DNA of 64,000 nt from Pelagomonas calceolata. Its lineage: Eukaryota > Sar > Pelagophyceae > Pelagomonadales > Pelagomonadaceae. The DNA is taken from the NCBI GenBank assembly GCA_918797485.1, contig CAKKNE010000002.1, positions 1,640,501-1,704,500 on the forward strand. Reading direction: 5' to 3'. The first letter of the stretch is position 1. Every line of letters starts with the position of its first letter. The notes beneath the pieces were generated by a model. It was given only the letters and a program-made list of their open reading frames with translations. It was not told the origin of the DNA and ran no database searches. Position numbers and translations under genes: made by a program. Of the stretch, positions 37,583 to 46,986 are shown piece by piece.

Positions 37583-38010
37583 ACGTGGGGGCCCCGACCA
37601 TGCACGCGTTACGGTGACGTCCGTGGGCGTTTGTGAATACGAAAAGCCAGCCTTGCCACCGATGGTGAAGACATTCTTTTCGACTAATCCCCCAAAACAC
37701 GCACCTCCCCTCACATCTAATGCGCCGCCGACCGAAGCGCCGAAATTCCACGAATCCTCCAGCTCGGCAGCGTGCGAGCCGTCGATGGCCAACGAGTAGT
37801 AGCTCTTCACCTTGTAGCTCTCCAGGAGCTGGAAGTCGTACGAGCACTGAGACGAGTCGTCATTGCAGCCGCCGCCGCTCGAGACGTCTTTGTCAAGGCC
37901 ATTGGTGCCGGTAAGGGACTCGCCGTTGTAATTAATTTTTTTTTGTTTTTTTGGGAGGGCGCTCGTGTACCACGTTTACCTGCGAGCGGACGCAGTCGTG
38001 GACGTCCTCC
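37583..38010 (-). pseudogene. Beta-rich protein fragment bounded by an A16 tract
   Basis: Read leftward, an open stretch gives VSSGGGCNDDSSQCSYDFQL, YYSLAIDGSHAAELEDSWNF, GASVGGALDVRGGACFGGLV and TIGGKAGFSYSQTPTDVTVT, then runs straight into A16 in the coding sense. A possible upstream exon ends CTCGCAG|GTAAAC at about 37978. No start codon or 5' part is found. The glycine-rich alternating pattern suggests beta strands; I cannot assign a family. Ending in an A-tract could mean a retrocopied or truncated gene, or a chance A-run in the 3' end. Confidence 0.3.
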
Positions 38011-38720
38011 CGTGCTGGCGCGTGGGCGCGCGCGCGGCGAAAATAGCCGATAATCGTCGCAGTTCCCGGTGGTCCACCGGGCGTGTGGCCCGAAACTGAC
38101 GCCCACGGCCGCGCGGCGGCAAAGGCGCGGGGACAGGAGCGCGCCGCCCGCCCTGACGGCTACGCAGTCCGTCACAGTTGATTTGATACACCGTGCGCCC
38201 ACCTTTTGCGTGTGCGTTGTGAAACTCCTTTATATAGGCCTGCAAGTGCGCTTATTTTTGCGCCTCGGGGCGCGCGGGCGTTTCTCCGGGCGCGTGGCGA
38301 TAACGCTATACGTTGAGCACTGTCAGGACGAACCAAATTGATACGCGGTCGCGCGCGCGTGTGTTTTGATGCTCTTTTTTTGGCTGGTTTCAGCGGATTT
38401 TGCAAACTAGAACCCGGGTATCTCAGAGTTTTTAGCAGCGGCTTATACTGAGCGCATTAATCGTATCGAAGAGCGAAAGGAGCGGTAGGAGACCAAAAGC
38501 GTCCGGGGGCCCGGTGGGGCGGTCGCGGGTCCACGCGCCGCCCGAGCCGGGGGCTCGGAGCACCCTCTGCGAAAATGCAATTGTTTTCATACGCGCGGGC
38601 CTCCTCGACGAGAGAGACGTCCGAAGCCTGGGCACAAAGGCTGGCGCGCGTCGTCGCGGTATTAAATAATGTCATCAATAAATAATACCCGGGGTCCGGC
38701 GCGAGGCATTGATGGGAACA

Positions 38721-38746
38721 CTGCGCCTGCTCGATGGCGTGGAGCT
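38721..38746 (+). repeat. Possible introner remnant
   Basis: CTGCGCCTGCTCGATGGCGT then GGAGCT matches the inner block of family A introners (CTGCGTCTGCTCGATGGCGTG). It lies 130-155 nt before the PhyH-like ATG, so it may be in a 5' UTR intron. Confidence 0.35.
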
Positions 38747-38874
38747 CGGCGAGTGAAACTTTGCCCATCGCACGGGTTTGCGCTGGCATCACCTTGTGAC
38801 GCCAAATTTTAGGCTGCCGGGCAGCCTCGCGGCCGCACGCGTCCGCGGCAGACGCCGGCGCCGCGTCCGCATCG

Positions 38875-40122
38875 ATGCGGGCAGCGATTCTGCTCGCGCA
38901 CGCCGTACATGCGACGACGCAAGGTTGCCTGGAATGGAGTGCCGTCAATGCGACCTGGTTCGGCGACGAGCACGACGGACCGGCCCAGCCCTACTGTCTC
39001 CATAAAAGATGCCTCGTGGCCTTGAACGGCTGCGCCGTCTGGTGGCGCACCGTGTCCGACGACGTCATCCCTCCGATTCCCGAACTGGCCATACCGCTGC
39101 CTGATGATGACCGCAGGGGTGCCTGTCGGGGACCGACGCGAGTGACGGGTCATTTGGGCATCGCGGACGACGAAAATTTTGGAAGGTGCACCACCTCTGA
39201 CAAAATTTTCGACAACGGCGGCGGCTTCGAGATTCTGCAAGCCCGGAGGCACGCGCCTCCATCCATAGACTGCGGCGACCGGCGCCGACTGAAAGCGAGG
39301 TGGGAGGCGTTGCTGGCGACGTTAACGGACGAGGACTACGCGCTCGTCGAGGCGGCGACGACGAGGCCGATTCGGAACGTGACCGCGGCCTTTGTCAACA
39401 AAGCGTCGGCCTGCGACTTCGCGGGGTTCCTGTCCTCCTCGCGGTTGTTCGTCCACGCCCTGAATGGCGAGGGCCTCCATGCACTACGGGCCGTCCTCGC
39501 GGAGCGCTTGCGGGACCTACGACTAACGAAGTACGCGTCCGGTTCAATTCTAGACGAGTGGTTTGAGCATGGCGTCTTGATCCGACCCTACACCAATGAT
39601 CAAGATGTGTACGACCTCCTCAAAGTCGTGGCCGGCGAGCCTTCGGTCCCGGCGCCGCCCTACGACTGGGCCGAGCGGCGCATCACTTCTGTGGAGAACG
39701 ACCCCCAGGGCCGGGCCCACGTCGACTCCTTCGCGAGCGTCGTGAAAGTGTGGCTCTTCGACGACGTCGGGGCGGACGCGGGACCGTTGCACGTCGTGCG
39801 CGGGAGCCACCGCCACACGGTTGACAGGCTCGCGTGGGAGCACGCGCGCGCGAATGGGAGGGAGGCCTTGATCGAGCCGTCCTTCCGTCTTACCAGTAAT
39901 GAGTCGGATGCGGGGGACGCGGCGGCCTTCGTGGCGCGGTGCCAGCGGGACGCGGCGCCGATCGTGACACAAGAGCCGATCGTCGTGGTCGCGGACACGT
40001 CGCTCGTGCACTTTAGGGGCGCCGGGCGCGTTGGGGCCGTGCGGCGGTCGCGGCGGTTGCGGGGAGACAACGGCGGCGGGCTCGCGCGGCGGAACCCGTT
40101 CCGGTTCGCGGACGAGGAGTAA
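38875..40122 (+). CDS. Secreted phytanoyl-CoA dioxygenase-like (2-oxoglutarate/Fe) protein
   Basis: 415 aa. Signal peptide MRAAILLAHAVHATTQG. The double-stranded beta-helix part has the metal site: HVDSFASVVKVWLFDDVG (His-x-Asp), GPLHVVRGSHRHTVDRLAWE, and the distal His in VVVADTSLVHFRGAGRVGAV. This spacing is that of the PhyH family, which hydroxylates small molecules with 2-oxoglutarate. The Cys-containing N-terminal domain (CLHKRCLVALNGCAVWWRTV) is extra, and the substrate is unknown. One exon. Confidence 0.75.
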   Translation: MRAAILLAHAVHATTQGCLEWSAVNATWFGDEHDGPAQPYCLHKRCLVALNGCAVWWRTVSDDVIPPIPELAIPLPDDDRRGACRGPTRVTGHLGIADDENFGRCTTSDKIFDNGGGFEILQARRHAPPSIDCGDRRRLKARWEALLATLTDEDYALVEAATTRPIRNVTAAFVNKASACDFAGFLSSSRLFVHALNGEGLHALRAVLAERLRDLRLTKYASGSILDEWFEHGVLIRPYTNDQDVYDLLKVVAGEPSVPAPPYDWAERRITSVENDPQGRAHVDSFASVVKVWLFDDVGADAGPLHVVRGSHRHTVDRLAWEHARANGREALIEPSFRLTSNESDAGDAAAFVARCQRDAAPIVTQEPIVVVADTSLVHFRGAGRVGAVRRSRRLRGDNGGGLARRNPFRFADEE

Positions 40123-40151
40123 TATCATGTTGTGACACTTACTACAATATA

Positions 40152-41570
40152 CTATTCGGCGACGCGGCAACTATCGGAGAGCGCCTTCAGCCGCGCCGCC
40201 GCGACCCCAAGGATCTCGTCCGACTTGCAGAACGCAAAACGAACGAGCGGCCTCGAAGGTTCGTCCGTGAAGAAAGGAGAAGAAGGAATGGCCACGACGC
40301 CGTGCTCCGCCGCCAGCCATCTACAAAAAGCCCAGTCCGCCGCGACGCTCCCGTCCCTATACTCATCCGGCATGAGCTCGAGCAGGTTGCTCACGTCGCC
40401 AACCACGAAATACCCCCCCTGCGACGGCAGCGGCTCGACGCACGCTGCCCTTAATGCGTCGGCCAGCACCCTACGTTTGCGCGCGTAGCTCTTGGCCAGC
40501 CAGGCGTAGTACGACGGCTCGCCCTCGTACTCGCGATCGGCCTCGTCGAGGCAGTCGGCGAGCGCCTGCTGCATCGGCGTCGGCGCGCAGAACTGGAGGT
40601 AGGGGAGTAACGCCTGACAGGGTTGTATGAGATGTCTCGGTCCGACGATCCAGCCGATCTGCCAGCCTGTTGCCGAAAACGTCTTGCCCGCGCTCGAGAC
40701 CGTCAGAGTTATATCATTCATATCTTGCAAAGAGGCGAAGTGGATGTGTTGCTCGTCGCCGTGGCAGACGTACTTGTAGACCTCGTCCGCTATCACCAAC
40801 AACTCGTCGCCTGGTAACCTATTGCGGTTCTCCTCTCGTACTACCCTAGCTATAGTCTCGAGCTCCTCCCTACTAAACACCTTGCCCGTCGGGTTGTGCG
40901 GGCTGTTCACTATGAGTACACGGCTTTTCGGCGTGATGGCTTTCCTTAGTGTATCTTCGGAAAGACGCCACTCCCCATCTCCATCGACGGTCATCGGCGC
41001 CGGCTTCGTAACACCACCAGCTAACGCCACCTGCCCCACGTACAAATCAAAAAAAGGCTCCGGCAAGATAACTTCCGAACCCTTGTCCAGCGTCGCGATG
41101 AGTGCCACCAGTAAAGCTTGCGTGGCTCCGACAGTGACGGCCACTTCGTCAAACGGATCGACGTCCCGCGAAAAGTGGACCCCGTACCGCCTAGCTAGCA
41201 CAGTCGTCAGCGGCGGGTGCCCCGCGCTCCGCGCGTACTGGTGGCCCCCCGCTGATTCCTCCGACGCCGCCCTTCTCAGTCCATCCTTCACAAATTGCGG
41301 CGGCGCCCAGTTCGGGAAGCCCTGGCCCAGGTTCGCGACGCCGCCCTCGAACTTGTGGTCGACTTCCCTGGCCAAATCGGCGAACTCGCTCCAGACGGTC
41401 GGACTCGTGCCGCCGCCCGGCAGCCGTCTCAGCGCGGCGGACGGCGGCGCTATTCTTGTGAGGGGCGGGTCCAATGTTGCGGCTTGTCTTGGTGTTCGTT
41501 TTGGGGTTGGCGTGTTGGGCGCGAGGGCTATTGTGGCTTGTGCCAGCCAGAGGGTGGTGCAGCACCTCAT
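40152..41570 (-). CDS. Kynurenine aminotransferase / glutamine transaminase K-type class I aminotransferase
   Basis: 472 aa from the ATG at 41570. Fold-type I PLP enzyme: NLGQGFPNWAPPQFVKDGLR, HQYARSAGHPPLT, VTVGATQALLVALIATL, VLIVNSPHNPTGKVFSREEL, ADEVYKYV, and the PLP lysine in SSAGKTFSATGWQIGWIVG. These blocks match kynurenine-oxoglutarate transaminase / cysteine-S-conjugate beta-lyase. The closing VRFAFCKSDEIL is typical. The first 25-60 residues (LWLAQATIALAPNTPTPKR) look like a signal/transit peptide, so it may act in the plastid or another organelle. A CTAG motif lies 252-273 nt upstream of the ATG. Confidence 0.88.
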   Translation of the reverse strand: MRCCTTLWLAQATIALAPNTPTPKRTPRQAATLDPPLTRIAPPSAALRRLPGGGTSPTVWSEFADLAREVDHKFEGGVANLGQGFPNWAPPQFVKDGLRRAASEESAGGHQYARSAGHPPLTTVLARRYGVHFSRDVDPFDEVAVTVGATQALLVALIATLDKGSEVILPEPFFDLYVGQVALAGGVTKPAPMTVDGDGEWRLSEDTLRKAITPKSRVLIVNSPHNPTGKVFSREELETIARVVREENRNRLPGDELLVIADEVYKYVCHGDEQHIHFASLQDMNDITLTVSSAGKTFSATGWQIGWIVGPRHLIQPCQALLPYLQFCAPTPMQQALADCLDEADREYEGEPSYYAWLAKSYARKRRVLADALRAACVEPLPSQGGYFVVGDVSNLLELMPDEYRDGSVAADWAFCRWLAAEHGVVAIPSSPFFTDEPSRPLVRFAFCKSDEILGVAAARLKALSDSCRVAE

Positions 41571-42002
41571 GCTGGCTGCTTGATGCCTCTGCTGGGCTCG
41601 GCTTGTTTTGATTCGTTGCTTGCACTGATGTGAGACCTGTAGCGTCTTTCCAAAATGTTGCTGCGTTGCGAGGCGACTCAGACAGCTCTCGCAGCTCCAC
41701 CTACGAGGCGCTTGCATGCCATGACAGCCTTTGCAATGGGGCTCCAGGAAGGCGTCCAGGACGGTCGCCGCTCGCCACGGAAGGCTCTGTTGCGCGAAAC
41801 AGTTGTCGCTGGCAGTAACGAGCTAGCGTACACAGACACTAGGCTGTTTTGCAGGCTCGCATTGAGCTCCAGATTGCTTCGCATTACGTGCCCGTGGGCC
41901 GCAGCGTACGACAGGATTGGTCGTTTTGCGCAGCGCTGCGCTGCGATAGCATCGCTACAGGCTGCGGCGCTCTGGTAATTGTTTGCAGCAGCAGGCTGCA
42001 CC
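41571..42002. other. Bidirectional promoter region
   Basis: No gene seen. It is a gap between divergent starts, with a CTAG motif at 41822-41843 and a GCAGCAGCAGG leader before the rightward ATG. Confidence 0.55.
41822..41843. promoter_or_regulatory. Bipartite CTAG promoter motif
   Basis: GCTAGCGTACACAGACACTAGG on the plus strand; complement begins CCTAGTGTCTGTG and ends CGCTAGC. Confidence 0.6.
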
Positions 42003-43250
42003 ATGGCTACCAGGATAGCGCTCGCGTTACTATGCGCTTTACACACGACCAGTTTCACGCCGTCAGCGCCGCAGCGCACCCGCATACAACCGCTGCGGAA
42101 GACGCGCGGCGCCGGCGGCGACCTCGTGGACCCCGACGCCGGTGCTCCAGACGATGACGCCATGACGGAGCTGCGAGAAAGGATGATGCAGGAAGAACTC
42201 AAACAAAGAAAACAAACGATAAAGGAAGGCAAGGGCAACCGACTGTCGGCGCAGTACGTCGAGCTATTAACAGCACAACATCCCTCGGAATTAGTAGGCG
42301 CCTTCTACAGGGAAGCGGACCCGCGAGTCCAGGTCGCGATCCAGGACGCGATCATGGGCATGCTCGGGGCCGGCGCCGTGGACATCGAGTTCACGACGAC
42401 GGGCTCCCGAATCGCGGAGCTGTGCTTCCGTCTTCAGATGACCGGCTACATGCTGCGGAACGCGGAGTACGTCCTAGCTCTCCAAGATGTTTTGAAATTA
42501 GCACCTACTGGAAGAACGCCGGCTCAGCTGAGAGCCGCCTTCTCGCGCGTCGATACGGACAATAGTGGATATATCGATGCGGACGAAGTGCAAAATCTGT
42601 TCGATGACGTGTATGGGGATTTGCCGGACACGGCTAGTACGGCGGAGATCAACGACCTGAAACAAAGGAAAAAAGCGGACGTCGAGTCGTTCGTGCGGTT
42701 CTTCGACGCGAACTCTGATGGGAAAATAAGCTTTGCGGAGTTCTGCCGCGCGCTGGGCGGCGCCGACGCGTCGCCGGCCCAGCAGGCCCTCGACAAGTTT
42801 TCCTCCGAGAGGCTCCTCGAGGCTCCATCGACTCCTACACCTATCACCGGTGAGTTGAAAGTAGGAGATCGCACGGTCGAAGCCTCGGACTACGTCGCCG
42901 AGTTAAAACAGGAGGCCGCTAGACTAAAAAATGAATTGGCGACCTACGCGCAGTCGTCGGGCCAGAACTCGTTAGCTGCTATTGGCCAATACATCGCGTC
43001 GATCGACCCCGAGCAGCGCGATCTACTCGTGTCGAAGATGACGCCGGAGGCGCGGGAAGCCGCCGCCGAGCTCGTCAATTATGTGCTGAAGGACTCGTCG
43101 CCGGAGGGCGCGGGCCAGAAGCTCGAGCCCGACCAACAAGTCACCATGGAGCGGCGCATCCTGGATCAAATTTGTAGGTGGCAGATCGTCGTCGGGTATC
43201 GGCTGCGGGAGCTCGAGGCGTCGGGCGAGGCGCGGCGGCGGCTCGGCTGA
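42003..43250 (+). CDS. Plastid DUF760 protein with inserted EF-hand pair
   Basis: 415 aa starting MATRIALALLCALHTTSFTP, a signal peptide with an ASAF-like TSFTPS site. Two DUF760-like halves are visible: VELLTAQHPSELVGAFYREA ... FRLQMTGYMLRNAEYVLAL, and QYIASIDPEQRDLLVSKM ... ERRILDQICRWQIVVGYRL. Between them lies an EF-hand pair with good loops: AFSRVDTDNSGYIDADEVQN and RFFDANSDGKISFAEFCRAL. DUF760 proteins are plastid proteins of unclear function. Calcium control is suggested by the insert. One exon. Confidence 0.78.
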   Translation: MATRIALALLCALHTTSFTPSAPQRTRIQPLRKTRGAGGDLVDPDAGAPDDDAMTELRERMMQEELKQRKQTIKEGKGNRLSAQYVELLTAQHPSELVGAFYREADPRVQVAIQDAIMGMLGAGAVDIEFTTTGSRIAELCFRLQMTGYMLRNAEYVLALQDVLKLAPTGRTPAQLRAAFSRVDTDNSGYIDADEVQNLFDDVYGDLPDTASTAEINDLKQRKKADVESFVRFFDANSDGKISFAEFCRALGGADASPAQQALDKFSSERLLEAPSTPTPITGELKVGDRTVEASDYVAELKQEAARLKNELATYAQSSGQNSLAAIGQYIASIDPEQRDLLVSKMTPEAREAAAELVNYVLKDSSPEGAGQKLEPDQQVTMERRILDQICRWQIVVGYRLRELEASGEARRRLG

Positions 43251-43660
43251 GTGGTGGGCAGCGTCCGTCTTTTTTTTTTTGAGATGCCAGTGACGAATAT
43301 CCGACCCATTAAAGTTTGAGAACTGATCGCTCGTGACGAACCATCTTACGGACGTTCCAGCCGAGGCGTCGTCGTCGCGGGGCTGGCTTGGTCGACGGCG
43401 ATGGGCGCGCGATGACTGGGGCGTCCCCCGCGCAGGCGTCGTCATCACCCGATCTCTTTGTAGTACATAATAAATTCGCTTGAAATAGCCTCTCACGAAC
43501 ACGCGAGGCTTTTGACGGTGCTAGTGTGTTTCGACACGCTAGCTGGTCTGCCGGCCAAGCTTGTAGTCAGGGTTCTCTCGCGGTCCACTAGTACTGCCAG
43601 GCCCCTTCCGTGGTGCTGTGGTGTGCGACAAAAACTCTCGCCAGCTCTCGTGCCAGAAAA
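43251..43660. other. Intergenic region
   Basis: No gene seen. It has a T10 tract at 43270-43279 and a CTAG motif at 43520-43543. Confidence 0.55.
43520..43543 (+). promoter_or_regulatory. Bipartite CTAG promoter motif
   Basis: GCTAGTGTGTTTCGACACGC then TAGC, 118 nt upstream of the UPF0301 gene ATG and in its sense. Confidence 0.65.
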
Positions 43661-45400
43661 ATGCGCCGCCTTGCGCTGCTTAGCTTGGTGCCGGCCACCC
43701 TGGCCCTCACCGCCCCAGCCCTGCGGCCACGGGCGAGGGGGCAGTTACTGCGAAGCAGCCCGGACGACGACGAGGCGCCGCCCGAGATTAATGAAGACTT
43801 CCGCGACTTCCGCGCGCGATTGATTGCAAGGACGAAGGGCGAGGGCCTCACGGAAGCGGGCGACGAGAAAGCCGTGGCGGAAGGCTGGGCCTACGAGACG
43901 CCCTTGCTCGAAGCGGGCTGCCTGCTTCTGGGGGGCACGGAGCAGGACTTCGGGTTCGGGCTGCGGCAGCAGTACTTCCACAAGTGCGTGTTGCTCCTGA
44001 CGCAGCACGACGAGTTCTTCACGCGGGGCGTCATCGTGAACCGGCCGTCGCGGAGGACGGTGAGGGGCTGGACGGTCTGGTGCGGCGGCGACGTCGAGGA
44101 GGGCGGCGTGTTTGCGCCGCATGGTGGTAGCAGTTCGGATAGGCCGCCGGCGCTCGAGTGCTTGTCCACCACTGTGTGGAAATCAAATGTCGGGCGCCCC
44201 ACTCGATGGCGTGGAGCTTCACATACCTAACTCACTGGTTGATTTCCACACAGGTCCACCGTGAAGATCGAGGGCGCGGCGTCCTGCACGGAGGTGAACA
44301 AGGACCTCTACACGACCTCTTTTGACGACGCGAACAAAGCCCTGGAGCGGGGCTACGAAAAGTCGGACTTCATGTGCCTCTGCGGCTACGCGGGCTGGGC
44401 GCCGAAGCAGTTGGACGGCGAGGTCGAGCGGTCGAGCTGGCACGTCGCGTCGGTCGACGGAGGCACTTTGGTGAAGGATTTACTCGCGAGAGATGATGAT
44501 GAAGATTTGCCCGTCGACGACGGCCTCGGGACCTGGGCGCAGCTCATGCGTCGCCTGGGCAAGGACCCCGCGCCTTCGGGCTTTGAGTTCGACGACGAGA
44601 TGCTCCGGGCGTGGATCGCCGCGCGCTTGGACGCGCCGAAGGTCGATGTGAGTGCGCTAGCGGACGCGGCACGCAGAAAGCAGCGCGAGGAGACGTACCT
44701 CGAGTCGATTTTAGATGATAACGGCGAGGTCACGCCGGGCGTCGTCTTCACGTGTCAGGCGTTGGCACCCGCAGCAGACTTCCTACTCGAGCGCCAGTTC
44801 CTGCACAAGTCGGTCGTCCAGGTCATCGCCGTCCAGCAGGACACGGTCATCATGTGCTGCCTGAACCGGCCGACGTCCCGGAGGGTCGCGCTGAAGCTCG
44901 GCGACGCGGAGCGGGTGAAGACAGTAGCGTTCGGCGGCGACGTGCAGGTGCGGAGCGCGCAGGGCGGCGTCGTGTGGCTGTCGCGGGGGCCGCTGCCCGG
45001 CGGCGCCGGCGAGCGGCTGCCCGCCGGCGGGCTGGAGGAGGAGGACGCGACGCACGTCGTGGCCGCCCGGGACGTCGTCGAGGGTTTAAAAAGGGCGGAC
45101 GTGCGCGTCGAGGCCGTGCTCGCGGCGTCGGGCGTCGTCGCCTTCCCGGTGGCGGAGCTGCGGCGGTTGTTGGGCGCGGGGCACGTCGTCCCCGTGCCGC
45201 CGGACGCGGCGCCGCTAGATCAGTGCTGGGCGCTCCACGCGCCCGGCGCGGCGGCGGACCCGGAAGACGCGTGGCGGCGCGCCTACGCCGCAGCCGTCGA
45301 CGCCGCGCGCGGGGCCCCGCCGGCGGCGACGCCGGCCGAGCTCCGGGGCGGCATCGCGGACGAGGCCCTGGACCGGTTCGTCGGGACCTTCCTCTCGTAA
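43661..45400 (+). CDS. Plastid UPF0301/AlgH (DUF179) protein, two domains
   Basis: Exons 43661-44175 and 44254-45400 give 553 aa. The signal/transit start is MRRLALLSLVPATLALTAPA. Domain 1: PLLEAGCLLLGGTEQDFGFG ... QYFHKCVLLLTQHDEFFTRG ... VIVNRPSRRTV ... CGGDVEEGG. Domain 2 repeats the pattern: TCQALAPAADFLLERQFLHK, VVQVIAVQQDTVIMCCLNRP, AFGGDVQV. The role of AlgH/UPF0301 proteins is not settled. The single intron is introner copy c; the 7-of-8 duplicated target adds four residues (LSTTVSTVKIE). Confidence 0.82.
44172..44253 (+). mobile_element. Introner copy c (family A, short), intron of UPF0301 gene
   Basis: 82 bp, an internal-deletion form. Ends CTGTGTGGAAATCAA / TTGATTTCCACACAG; target copies GTCCACCA and GTCCACCG. 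Intron 44176-44253 restores phase 2 to phase 2. Confidence 0.9.
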
Positions 45401-45468
45401 CGTCGAATTCTTGTGTGACTTTAGGCTCGTGCCCCGGGGGGGGCGCCTGTTTCGAATCTTATGCACAC

Positions 45469-46800
45469 TTATGCGGCACGCGCGTTGCGCGCGTAGGTGC
45501 GCATGTGCTCGAACGACGACCAGCGGACGGCGAGCGCGCCGGGCGGCGGCGGGACGATGTCGATGTGGCGGGACCAGGGGACCCAGCGATCGAGCAGCCT
45601 GCGTATATCCTCCCGATACATCAACCGTTCAAGCCCATCAGTATAGTGTCCTCGGCGAGGGCCTGACCATACATCGGCTTTGAGACCGGCGTGAGGGGTT
45701 CTGGTATCATATTCCAGACGTAAACGGGCGCATCCAACTTCAATGAGACGGGCGTGGTGGAGGTCGTGCACTGCCTCGTTGTATCCTATCGTGGACGTTG
45801 CGAACAATCGTAGCGTCGCCCCACTACTTACAGTATTCAGGACCATATCCATCAGCTTGGCACACTGAAATCCCCCAGCGGTGCGACGGGAAACGAGGAT
45901 ACGAGCTCTGATGTCAGTGCCCTCCGCGGAGAGCTGTCGCACCGTTGTGCTCGTCGACAAGTCGGTGCCGGGAAAACGGAGCTGGAACCCATTCCCATCA
46001 TTCGCAAAATGTATTCCCAACGTGGCCGTCGCGAGGAATAGTGGCGCGTCAGTACCATCAGCAGTCAGCTCGAGGGAGAACACATCCCCTCGTAACAAGA
46101 ATGTCGATGGATACAAAGGTGGCTCGCCGCACGTGGGTGTCGTCACCTGGCCGAGGCGGTCGGGCTCGGCGCTGAAGATGTCCTTCTGGCTCATGACGAG
46201 GCCGCCCAGCGTCTTCGCATCGAGGGCTGACAAGTCACAGACCGTCGCGAGGATCGGATGGGCCCGCTGAACCAAGCAGTGCTCGGGAGCGAGCGAGAGG
46301 CGACCAACAGCGTCGCGCAGGAGGCGGCTCGCGCAGGCACAACCGAAGCGCGTCCGCAGGTCGCGGTACGATAGAACGTGTCTGAGGATTTCTTTCGGGA
46401 GCGTCGTCAGCGCGCAGCGCGCCGGGCTCGCGCCTCGGGCGTCGTCGTCGGCCGGTGGCAGCGCCGGGACGCTCGGCACGCTCGGCACGCTCGGCGCGAC
46501 AGCCCGGGGCTGTGTCATCAGTCCGGCACGTTCGAACAGGCTGGCGAGGTTCAGCAAGATATCGAGCGGGTTCCCCTGTTGATCCGCGGGTACGCATGAA
46601 AGCAAACCCTGCAGCGTCGATTGCTCGTCCGATAGGCCATTAGCTGCGAGGGCGGAGAGGGCGGCGGCGGCGCGAGGGTCCATGAGAGGGCCGGGCGACG
46701 GCTCGGGCGGCGGAATAAATTCATGGCCCAATGCCGCGTTTATGGCGTCGTCCCCGTTACCCTGGAGGAAGTCGTCGATGAATTGCTGCAACGTCGACAT
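45469..46800 (-). CDS. F-box-like protein with beta-rich C-terminal domain
   Basis: 443 aa from the ATG at 46800. Residues about 130-175 (LTTLPKEILRHVLSYRDLRT then FGCACASRLLRDAVG) fit an F-box, the Skp1-binding helix set of SCF ubiquitin ligases. The N-terminus has a UBA/ubiquilin-like helical stretch (LDILLNLASLFERAGLM) and a short SVP tandem (SVPSVPSVPALPP). The C-terminal 250 residues are mixed beta and not recognised (LTADGTDAPLFLATATLGIH). A substrate adaptor role is inferred only. One exon. Confidence 0.6.
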   Translation of the reverse strand: MSTLQQFIDDFLQGNGDDAINAALGHEFIPPPEPSPGPLMDPRAAAALSALAANGLSDEQSTLQGLLSCVPADQQGNPLDILLNLASLFERAGLMTQPRAVAPSVPSVPSVPALPPADDDARGASPARCALTTLPKEILRHVLSYRDLRTRFGCACASRLLRDAVGRLSLAPEHCLVQRAHPILATVCDLSALDAKTLGGLVMSQKDIFSAEPDRLGQVTTPTCGEPPLYPSTFLLRGDVFSLELTADGTDAPLFLATATLGIHFANDGNGFQLRFPGTDLSTSTTVRQLSAEGTDIRARILVSRRTAGGFQCAKLMDMVLNTVSSGATLRLFATSTIGYNEAVHDLHHARLIEVGCARLRLEYDTRTPHAGLKADVWSGPRRGHYTDGLERLMYREDIRRLLDRWVPWSRHIDIVPPPPGALAVRWSSFEHMRTYARNARAA

Positions 46801-46959
46801 CAATCAATTGGTGTCACTGGTGGTGAATCGCCGACAATTATAAAGTCTTTGCGATTATGGCAAAGCGGACCGCGGCCTGCACCACGAGGATAGCGTAAAT
46901 CCACACAAACGCTGATCAAACAACGCACGTGCACTTATACGTCGGCCTCAATCAAGCGC

Positions 46960-46979
46960 CCTAGTGTCTTACCGCTAGC
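46960..46979 (+). promoter_or_regulatory. Bipartite CTAG promoter motif
   Basis: CCTAGTGTCTTAC then CGCTAGC. It ends 7 bases before the downstream ATG (46987), the closest spacing in the window. Either the leader is extremely short or a later ATG (47035 or 47044) is used. Confidence 0.65.
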
Positions 46980-46986
46980 GCCCAAA

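Larger units (their letters stand above)
37523..38874. other. 1.35-kb gap with gene fragment and T-tracts
   Basis: No complete gene supported. It has T16 at 37567-37582, a T9-G-T7 tract at 37936-37952, a leftward protein-like fragment (37583-38010) and an introner-like block at 38721-38746. 38011-38720 shows no convincing coding. Confidence 0.5.
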
